From positions 1-64,000 of the forward strand of contig QCLK01000005.1 of NCBI GenBank assembly GCA_003214615.1: a DNA stretch of 64,000 nucleotides. The letters are read 5' to 3'. The notes beneath the pieces were generated by a model. The model was not told the DNA's origin. It saw nothing but the letters and a program-made list of their open reading frames with translations, and did not search any database. This stretch comes from Pelagibacteraceae bacterium AG-414-E02 (GTDB taxonomy: Bacteria > Pseudomonadota > Alphaproteobacteria > Pelagibacterales > Pelagibacteraceae). A program made the position numbers and the translations under genes. This document shows positions 57,716 to 64,000 of the stretch, in pieces; position 1 is the first letter of the stretch; each line of letters starts with the position of its first letter.

Positions 57716-59943
57716 TAATTTACCAAAGGTTTTCCTGTTGATAGTGTGTGTTTTATTCTAGCTTGAGTATTTTTCATTTCAATGAGTTTAACAAACGCAT
57801 CCAACTCTAAAGCATACATATCATCTTCAGATAATTCTTTATTTACAGTTGTATTGCCTCCGCTTAGTACAAAAGCTAATTTTTTTCCCACTTCCATTCC
57901 ATGCTCCAAAATTTTCTTTTCTTTAAAAAGTTTTTCCAGCGTTTGGTACATTTTACCTCTAACTTGGCTTCCTGATAACTTAAAAGTGGGTTTTTTTGGA
58001 GGTTTATACCCATCTTTTTTCTTATTTATTAAATCTTGAGAAACTGAAAGTAACTTGTTTCTATTCATAATACTTTTATCTTTCTCTAGTAAAAATTTAA
58101 AGGGTACTGCCTCTAGTGGTGAAGTTGCAGTCTTACCATAACCAATAATATCAAATACTTTTTGTGGAGCAAAATCAGGGTCTTTTTTAGCTTCTTGAGT
58201 TTGCATCCATCTCCACAACATATTGGTAGTTCCTCCTCCAGCAGGTATTAATCCTACTAGTGTTTCGACTAATCCTGTAACTATGTTAGTGTGTGCAACC
58301 ACATAATCGCTCTGAACTAAAACTTCAAAACCACCACCCAAAGCCAAACCTGAAGGTGCTGAAACAACAACGTTATCGGAATATTTTAAATGTTTGCAGG
58401 TCATCTGAAAATGATTAATAAATTTTTCAATTGCTTTCCAATTCTTTTCCTTTGCAAAATTCATTACATAATTTAAATTAACGCCTGCAGAAAACTGCAT
58501 TCCTTCATTAATAATAATTAAATTTTTATCAGATGCTCTTTTTAGAGCATTCATTGAATCATAGTCTAGAGTATTTGCTTTTGTATTAAATTCTACAATT
58601 TTACAGTCTTTGTATTCGTACGTAAAAGCTGATTTATTATCTTTACTAATTTTTGCTAACTGTTTTACTTTTCCTAATGTTTCTAAATTTGTATAAATTT
58701 GCCTTTTTCCATAAAACGTCTCAGTTTTTTTAGCATAAAGTTCTTCTATAAATTTATTTATTTTTAAATCACTATCTTTTTCTACAAAAAACTTTACCCC
58801 AAGCTCTTCTAACATTTCAAAAGGGCCCTTTGTCCAGTTAAAACCGAGTCTCATTGCTTCATCAATATTATTATAATCTTTTGTTACGTTAGGAACTAAA
58901 GAAGATGCATAAAGAATAATTTTAGAAATAACCGACCAGGCATACTTTCCATACTTATCATTTCTTAAAACAAGTTCTTTTAAATTAACTTTTTCATCAA
59001 TATTAAGATCAATTTTTTTGGAAGGAGAGTAATCTTTGCTAATTAGATTAATTGCTTCTAACACCTTCTTGCCATCCTTTTTGTTTATTCTATAAAATCC
59101 ACCTTTTCCTTTTCTTCCAGTATAGCCAGTGTCAATTAAATTTTTAACTAATGGAATTTCTTCAGCCACTTCATGAAATACATCTGACTTTGGTAATTCT
59201 TTTATAAAACTTTTTAAAACATCAGCCATTAGATCGATGCCAATTAAATCATACAAGCCGAAAACTCCTGTTTTAGGAATACCCATAGGTCTTCCAAAAA
59301 CTGCATCTGCTTCTTCTATGCCTAACTGCATTTTTATGGCTTCTGTCATTGCCACTTGCATAGCATAAACACCAACTCTATTACCTAAAAAACCTGGTGT
59401 ATCTTTACAGATAATTACCCCTTTGCCTAACTTGTCTTCACAAAAATTTTTTAAAAAATCTATTTTCTTTGAATCGTTCGTAATTTCGCTAACAATCTCT
59501 AGTAAACCCATATATCTCACTGGATTGAAAAAATGTGTGATACAAAAATCTTTTTTATCCTCGTCAGACATTTTTTCTGATAAAACTTTTAAAGGAATTG
59601 TGGATGTATTTGATGAAATTATAGAATCTTTTTTTCTTATTTTTAATATTTTTTCGTAAAGACTATGCTTTATATCTATTCTTTCTACTACCGCTTCAAC
59701 AACCCAATCAGCTTTTTTAACAACATCAAAATTTTCATCTATATTTCCAACTTTTATATTTTTAATTCTATTCTTATCAATTAGTAGCGGAGGTCTAGAT
59801 TCAAAAATTCTTTTTTTTGCTTTTTCTGAAAATTCTGTTTTAAGATCCAATAACGTAACAGGAACATTTGCATTACACAATTGTGCTGCAATACCACTCC
59901 CCATGGTACCGGAGCCAATGACAACCACATTTTTAATATTCAT
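57715..59943 (-). CDS. 3-Hydroxyacyl-CoA dehydrogenase / enoyl-CoA hydratase (FadN-type order)
   Basis: A 742-residue two-part beta-oxidation enzyme. The N-terminal NAD domain has VVVIGSGTMGSGIAAQL, ISSNTSTIPL and ITHFFNPVRYMGLLEIV, then hydroxyacyl C-terminal domains. A crotonase domain follows from about residue 460, with APSGLALGGGFEV and GLVETLVGLIPAGGG; both catalytic Glu positions are present. This order is the reverse of E. coli FadB. No separate dmdD is seen, so this crotonase part may hydrate methylthioacryloyl-CoA; that is inference. It overlaps dmdC by one base. Confidence 0.9.
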   Translation of the reverse strand: MNIKNVVVIGSGTMGSGIAAQLCNANVPVTLLDLKTEFSEKAKKRIFESRPPLLIDKNRIKNIKVGNIDENFDVVKKADWVVEAVVERIDIKHSLYEKILKIRKKDSIISSNTSTIPLKVLSEKMSDEDKKDFCITHFFNPVRYMGLLEIVSEITNDSKKIDFLKNFCEDKLGKGVIICKDTPGFLGNRVGVYAMQVAMTEAIKMQLGIEEADAVFGRPMGIPKTGVFGLYDLIGIDLMADVLKSFIKELPKSDVFHEVAEEIPLVKNLIDTGYTGRKGKGGFYRINKKDGKKVLEAINLISKDYSPSKKIDLNIDEKVNLKELVLRNDKYGKYAWSVISKIILYASSLVPNVTKDYNNIDEAMRLGFNWTKGPFEMLEELGVKFFVEKDSDLKINKFIEELYAKKTETFYGKRQIYTNLETLGKVKQLAKISKDNKSAFTYEYKDCKIVEFNTKANTLDYDSMNALKRASDKNLIIINEGMQFSAGVNLNYVMNFAKEKNWKAIEKFINHFQMTCKHLKYSDNVVVSAPSGLALGGGFEVLVQSDYVVAHTNIVTGLVETLVGLIPAGGGTTNMLWRWMQTQEAKKDPDFAPQKVFDIIGYGKTATSPLEAVPFKFLLEKDKSIMNRNKLLSVSQDLINKKKDGYKPPKKPTFKLSGSQVRGKMYQTLEKLFKEKKILEHGMEVGKKLAFVLSGGNTTVNKELSEDDMYALELDAFVKLIEMKNTQARIKHTLSTGKPLVN

Positions 59944-59954
59944 TGGGTTAGATA

Positions 59955-61061
59955 CTATTTAAGTTTAGAAATTATTGCATCACCCATTTGTGAGGTGGAT
60001 ACTTCTTTTTTGCCTTTAGTAAAAATATCTTTAGTTCTTAAACCATCATCAAGAACTTTCTGAACTGCTTGATCTAAGTTTTGTGACTCTTTATTAAGAT
60101 CTAAAGAATACTTAAGAGCCATAGAAAAGCTTAAAATAGTAGCTATAGGGTTTGCTATTCCTTTTCCGGCAATATCAGGTGCTGCACCATGAACAGGTTC
60201 GTACATTGATCTTAATTTACCATTTTTGTCTTTTGCACCTAAGGATGCTGAGGGCAACAAACCTAATGATCCTGTCAACATTGCAGCTTCATCAGATAAC
60301 ATATCTCCAAATAAGTTATCAGTTACGATTACGTCAAATTGTTTCGGATTTCTTAATAATTGCATTGCACAATTATCAGCAAGCATGTGATTAAGTTCAA
60401 TATTAGGATAATCACTGTCTTTAAGTTTTTGAACCTCCTCTCTCCATAAAACTCCTGCTTCCATAACATTTGATTTTTCACATGAAGTTACTTTTTTATT
60501 TCTCTTTTGAGCAAGTTCAAAAGCTACCTTTGCCACCCTAACTATTTCGTTAGTTGTGTACGTGTGCGTATTAATACCTTTCCTTTCACCATTTTCGATA
60601 GGTTTAATTCCTCTTGGTTCCCCAAAATAAATACCGCCAGTAAGTTCTCTAACAATCATTATATCTAAGCCAGAAACAATTTCGGGTTTCAAGCTTGAAG
60701 CTTCAACTAATTGTTTAAAGCAAATTGCTGGGCGAAGATTTGCAAATAGCTTTAATTCTTTTCTTAACTTTAACAATGCTCTTTCAGGTTTTTTTGAAAA
60801 TTCCAAATTATCCCATTTTGGACCACCAACAGCTCCCAAAATTACAGCTTCGGATTCTAACGCTTTATAAAATACTTCATCTGTAATTGGGTTTTTGTGT
60901 TTTTCATACGAAGCGCCGCCTACTAAATCTTCATCAATTTGAAAATCCAAAGATTTTTTTGAATTAAGCCATTTTATAATTTTTTTTACTTCAGCAACTA
61001 CTTCTGGTCCGATACCATCACCTGGTAGTAACAAAATTTTTCGCTTTTTAACTTTGATCAT
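59955..61061 (-). CDS. leuB: 3-Isopropylmalate dehydrogenase
   Basis: A 368-residue NAD enzyme of leucine synthesis: [17 protein letters not shown] start, [29 protein letters not shown], and [30 protein letters not shown] with metal-binding Asp residues, then [18 protein letters not shown]. It is the last of the leuC-leuD-leuB set; leuD lies 1 bp upstream. Downstream, the FadN-type gene begins 11 bp later. Confidence 0.97.
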   Translation of the reverse strand: MIKVKKRKILLLPGDGIGPEVVAEVKKIIKWLNSKKSLDFQIDEDLVGGASYEKHKNPITDEVFYKALESEAVILGAVGGPKWDNLEFSKKPERALLKLRKELKLFANLRPAICFKQLVEASSLKPEIVSGLDIMIVRELTGGIYFGEPRGIKPIENGERKGINTHTYTTNEIVRVAKVAFELAQKRNKKVTSCEKSNVMEAGVLWREEVQKLKDSDYPNIELNHMLADNCAMQLLRNPKQFDVIVTDNLFGDMLSDEAAMLTGSLGLLPSASLGAKDKNGKLRSMYEPVHGAAPDIAGKGIANPIATILSFSMALKYSLDLNKESQNLDQAVQKVLDDGLRTKDIFTKGKKEVSTSQMGDAIISKLK

Positions 61062-61062
61062 A

Positions 61063-61662
61063 TTAATTTACCCAAGGTTTTATTTTTTTAAGTTCCTTTT
61101 CGTATGCAAGTATCTTTTCTGATTTTTCTAAAGATAGCGAAATATCATCTAAACCATTTAACAAACATTTTTTTTTAAAAGGATCAATTTCAAAATTAAT
61201 TATTTTATTTCCAAATTTAATTTCTTGCTTTGTTAAATTTATTTCTATTATTTCTTTTCTTTTTGAATATTCAATTATATCTTCTAATTTATTTTGATCT
61301 AAAACTATTGGTAACATACCATTTTTAAAACAGTTATTATAAAATATATCTGCAAAACTTGAACCAATAATACATTTAATTCCAAAATCTAATAGCGCCC
61401 ATGGAGCATGCTCTCTTGAGGATCCACACCCAAAATTTTTCCCAGTTATTAAAATAGGTGATTTATTGTAAGGATCTTGATTTAAAATAAAATTTTCTAT
61501 TTTTTTTCCCTTGTCATCATAACGCATCTCAAAAAATAAACTTTTACCAAGTCCACTTCTTTTTATAGTTTTAAGAAATTGCTTTGGAATTATCATGTCT
61601 GTATCGACATTGATCATAGGCAAATTAGCAGGTATTCCTTTTAAAATATTAAATTTTTCCAT
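61063..61662 (-). CDS. leuD: 3-Isopropylmalate dehydratase small subunit
   Basis: A 199-residue subunit with the family parts [41 protein letters not shown] and [18 protein letters not shown]. It works with LeuC to isomerise 2- to 3-isopropylmalate. The gaps are 1 bp on each side. Confidence 0.97.
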   Translation of the reverse strand: MEKFNILKGIPANLPMINVDTDMIIPKQFLKTIKRSGLGKSLFFEMRYDDKGKKIENFILNQDPYNKSPILITGKNFGCGSSREHAPWALLDFGIKCIIGSSFADIFYNNCFKNGMLPIVLDQNKLEDIIEYSKRKEIIEINLTKQEIKFGNKIINFEIDPFKKKCLLNGLDDISLSLEKSEKILAYEKELKKIKPWVN

Positions 61663-61663
61663 T

Positions 61664-63067
61664 TTAGTTTTGAAACTTTCTTACATCGGTTAAATGCCCA
61701 TCAATTGCTGCAGCTGCTGCCATAGCTGGACTTACAAGATGAGTTCTTCCTCCACGTCCTTGGCGGCCTTCAAAATTTCTATTTGAAGTGGATGCGCATC
61801 TTTCTTTAGGATTAAGTTTGTCGGCATTCATGGCCAAACACATAGAACAACCTGGTTCTCTCCACTCAAAACCGGCTTCTTTGAATACTTTGTCTATCCC
61901 TTCTTTTTCCGCTTGCTGCTTCACAAGTCCAGAGCCAGGAACAACCATAGCATTTACATGTTGTGCAACTGATCTTCCTTTTATAACTTTGGCAGCATCT
62001 CTTAAATCTCCAATTCTTCCATTAGTGCAACTTCCTATAAAAATTTTGTCAACTTTAATATCAGTTATTTTTGTATTTGGTTTAAGCCCCATATAATTTA
62101 ATGAACGATTCATTGATGCTTTTTTATCTGCGTCTAATTCTTTTTCTGGGTCTGGAACAACTCCTGTGACTTTAACAACATCTTGAGGAGAAGTTCCCCA
62201 TGTAACCATTGGGCTAATGTCATCTCCTTTAATTTCAACTTCTTTATCGAATTTGGCTTCTTTATCTGATTTAAGACCAGACCAATATTCAATTGCCTTA
62301 TCCCAGTCTGTACCTTTAGGAGACATAGGTTTGTCTTTTAAATACTGAAAAGTTTTTTCATCAGGAGCTATCAATCCTGCTCTAGCACCTGCTTCTATTG
62401 ACATGTTACAGATCGTCATTCGTTGTTCAATGTTCAAACTTTCGATTACAGGTCCAGCATATTCTATGACGCACCCTGTTCCTCCAGCGGTTCCTATTTT
62501 TCCTATTGTTTGTAAAATTACATCTTTAGCTGTAACACCATTTGCTAACTTTCCTATTACTTTTATACAAAGATTTTTTGATTTTTTTTGCATCAAAGTT
62601 TGAGTTGCTAGGACGTGTTCAACTTCAGAAGTTCCAATACCAAATGCTAATGCACCAAAAGCTCCATGTGTTGCTGTATGACTATCACCACAAACTATTA
62701 TAGTTCCTGGCTGGGTAAATCCTTGCTCTGGTCCAATAATATGAACAATTCCTTGTCGCTTATCTTGCATATTAAAAAGTTTTATCCCAAAATCATTGCA
62801 ATTTTTTTCAAGTGCCTCAACTTGAATTTTAGATTCTTGATCATCTATACCTTTTGATCTATCAGTAGTTGGTACATTATGATCTGCAACAGCCAGGGTA
62901 AGATTTGGTTGCCTAACTTTTCTTTTTGATAATCTTAATCCCTCAAAAGCTTGAGGACTTGTTACTTCGTGAATAAGATGTCTGTCAACATATAATAGAG
63001 TGGTTCCATCATCCTGTTGGTGAACTATATGTTCGTTCCAAATTTTATCGTAAAGTGTTTGGGGCAT
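61664..63067 (-). CDS. leuC: 3-Isopropylmalate dehydratase large subunit
   Basis: A 467-residue aconitase-family protein. It starts [20 protein letters not shown], has [33 protein letters not shown], and ligates the [4Fe-4S] cluster through [13 protein letters not shown] and [37 protein letters not shown] is near the end. It starts 12 bp after the rplS stop, the usual alphaproteobacterial arrangement. Confidence 0.97.
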   Translation of the reverse strand: MPQTLYDKIWNEHIVHQQDDGTTLLYVDRHLIHEVTSPQAFEGLRLSKRKVRQPNLTLAVADHNVPTTDRSKGIDDQESKIQVEALEKNCNDFGIKLFNMQDKRQGIVHIIGPEQGFTQPGTIIVCGDSHTATHGAFGALAFGIGTSEVEHVLATQTLMQKKSKNLCIKVIGKLANGVTAKDVILQTIGKIGTAGGTGCVIEYAGPVIESLNIEQRMTICNMSIEAGARAGLIAPDEKTFQYLKDKPMSPKGTDWDKAIEYWSGLKSDKEAKFDKEVEIKGDDISPMVTWGTSPQDVVKVTGVVPDPEKELDADKKASMNRSLNYMGLKPNTKITDIKVDKIFIGSCTNGRIGDLRDAAKVIKGRSVAQHVNAMVVPGSGLVKQQAEKEGIDKVFKEAGFEWREPGCSMCLAMNADKLNPKERCASTSNRNFEGRQGRGGRTHLVSPAMAAAAAIDGHLTDVRKFQN

Positions 63068-63079
63068 TATAAAAAAAAA

Positions 63080-63631
63080 TTATTTTTTCTTTTTTTTTAA
63101 TTCTTCTTTTTTGAGTTCAGTTTTTGCAGCTTCTTTTTTAGGCTCTGCTTTTGGAGCTGCTGCTTTAGGTTCCTCTTTTTTAGGCTCTGCCTTTAATTCT
63201 TGAGTCTCAACAGAAGGTTCCTTCACAATTTCTGCTTCGGGGGCTTGCTCAGATATATCTACACCAATTCTTTTTTTTATTTTTTCTGAAATTCTAGCTG
63301 ACTTACCTTTTCGATCTCTTAAATAATATAACTTTGCCTTTCTAACCTCGCCCGAGCGTATTACCTTAATAGAACCAATAACGGGACTATATAAAGCAAA
63401 TGTTCTTTCAACACCTTCGCCAAATGAAATTTTTCTCACTGTAAATGAAGAATTTATATTTCTATTTTTCTTTGCAATACATACTCCTTCAAAATATTGA
63501 ATTCTTTCCCTTTTTCCCTCAACAATTCTTACTCCAATTTTAATAGTATCTCCTGCAAAAAATTCAGGAATTTTCTTTTTTGCTAAAATTTTTTTTACTA
63601 TCGAGTTATTTATTTCTTCAATATTTTTCAT
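63080..63631 (-). CDS. rplS: 50S ribosomal protein L19 with C-terminal extension
   Basis: 183 residues: the normal L19 domain (about 1-118) has [45 protein letters not shown] and the [23 protein letters not shown] end. A tail of about 60 residues follows, built from Lys, Glu, Ala and Pro in repeats like [14 protein letters not shown], ending in a Lys run. Most L19 are 115-125 residues. The tail is probably disordered and surface exposed. The ATG overlaps the trmD stop by 4 bp (ATGA). Confidence 0.95.
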   Translation of the reverse strand: MKNIEEINNSIVKKILAKKKIPEFFAGDTIKIGVRIVEGKRERIQYFEGVCIAKKNRNINSSFTVRKISFGEGVERTFALYSPVIGSIKVIRSGEVRKAKLYYLRDRKGKSARISEKIKKRIGVDISEQAPEAEIVKEPSVETQELKAEPKKEEPKAAAPKAEPKKEAAKTELKKEELKKKKK

Positions 63632-64000
63632 TTGTTTTTCTTATATTTTTCCCATAAATCAGGACGCCGGCGTCGTGTTATATCCTCTGATTGATGTAAA
63701 CGCCAGCCTTTAATTTTAGCGTGATCTCCAGTTAATAATACATCGGGAACATCCTTTTTTTCCCATTTTTGAGGTTTAGTATACTGCGGATATTCTAATA
63801 AATTCTTTTCAAAGCTTTCTTCGGTTAAAGACTCAAAATTTCCTACCACACCTGGAATTAATCTAACCACTGTATCAATTATTAGTAGGGCACCAATTTC
63901 GCCCCCTGACAAAACAAAATCTCCAACGCTCACTTCTTCTATATTTCTTGTTTCTAACAATCTTTGATCTACTCCTTCAAAATGTCCACATATAATGTTT
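63628..64000 (-). CDS. trmD: tRNA (guanine-N1-)-methyltransferase, C-terminal part (cut by window edge)
   Basis: The minus frame is open through the right edge and reads [18 protein letters not shown] then [14 protein letters not shown], the SPOUT-knot SAM site of TrmD, which makes m1G37 in tRNA. The C-terminal domain continues with [28 protein letters not shown] and [18 protein letters not shown]. The N-terminal half lies outside the window; the TTG at 63960 is an internal codon, not the start. trmD-rplS order is conserved. Confidence 0.95.
   Translation of the reverse strand, partial: NIICGHFEGVDQRLLETRNIEEVSVGDFVLSGGEIGALLIIDTVVRLIPGVVGNFESLTEESFEKNLLEYPQYTKPQKWEKKDVPDVLLTGDHAKIKGWRLHQSEDITRRRRPDLWEKYKKNK

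Overview
This 64 kb window looks like a streamlined marine alphaproteobacterium of the SAR11 (Pelagibacterales) type. The evidence is: AT-rich DNA (about 30% GC by eye), Lys/Asn/Ile-rich proteins, intergenic gaps of a few bases, many 1-26 bp gene overlaps, alphaproteobacterial markers (DUF1476 ATPase zeta inhibitor; trmD-rplS-leuCDB order; pyrF-trp-accD-folC-trxA order), and a DMSP demethylation cluster (dmdA/dmdB/dmdC). I found about 62 protein genes. I saw no tRNA, rRNA, CRISPR array, transposase or phage gene. Apart from an IHF-type DNA-bending protein there is no recognisable transcription factor.

Layout. 1-7322 (+): end of cmk, rpsA, ihfB, pyrF, trpB, trpA, accD, folC. 7319-14951: trxA, exonuclease I, RmuC, a Lys-rich coiled-coil protein, Cfa, a DapA-family lyase, a GT9 glycosyltransferase and a membrane J-protein. 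14970-17929: oligopeptidase B, an Hsp20 gene with a likely ROSE-type RNA thermometer, and a small lipoprotein. 18091-26209: purine module (AzgA-type permease, phosphoribosyltransferase, PuuD, GuaD, XdhB, XdhA, UraH, UraD) that reads as a full guanine/xanthine to allantoin route. 26206-34742: AlkA, DMT transporter, MsrA, sulfurtransferase, RND pump, SLT-like lipoprotein, DUF1476 protein, phosphoglycerate mutase. 34728-64000: about 29 kb entirely on the minus strand. In transcription order this holds trmD, rplS, leuC-leuD-leuB, the DMSP cluster (FadN-type protein, dmdC, MTHFR, dmdB, hydrolase, dmdA), asd, sdhCDAB, mmsA, mdh, a membrane protein, sucC, sucD, sucA, sucB, lpdA and a nucleotidyltransferase.

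How it works together. The minus-strand half is a central-carbon block: DMSP is demethylated, its sulfur product is CoA-activated and oxidised, the methyl-folate can be handled by the MTHFR in the same cluster, and the carbon enters a TCA segment running from 2-oxoglutarate to oxaloacetate. The purine module releases carbon and nitrogen as far as allantoin.

Most unusual region. trpB, trpA, accD and folC (3075-7322) sit in ancestral alphaproteobacterial order, but trpF is missing between pyrF and trpB, and all four proteins have lost residues that are nearly invariant in their families. Genes elsewhere in the window (for example suc, sdh, leu) look canonical. This could be an in-place repurposed operon. 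Other points of note are a CTG start codon fused to a TGA stop (CTGA) in the DMSP cluster, a two-hairpin ROSE-like leader before hsp20, four convergent gene pairs whose stop codons share one palindromic TTAA, a PuuD without its cytochrome domain, and an RND adaptor without its helical hairpin.
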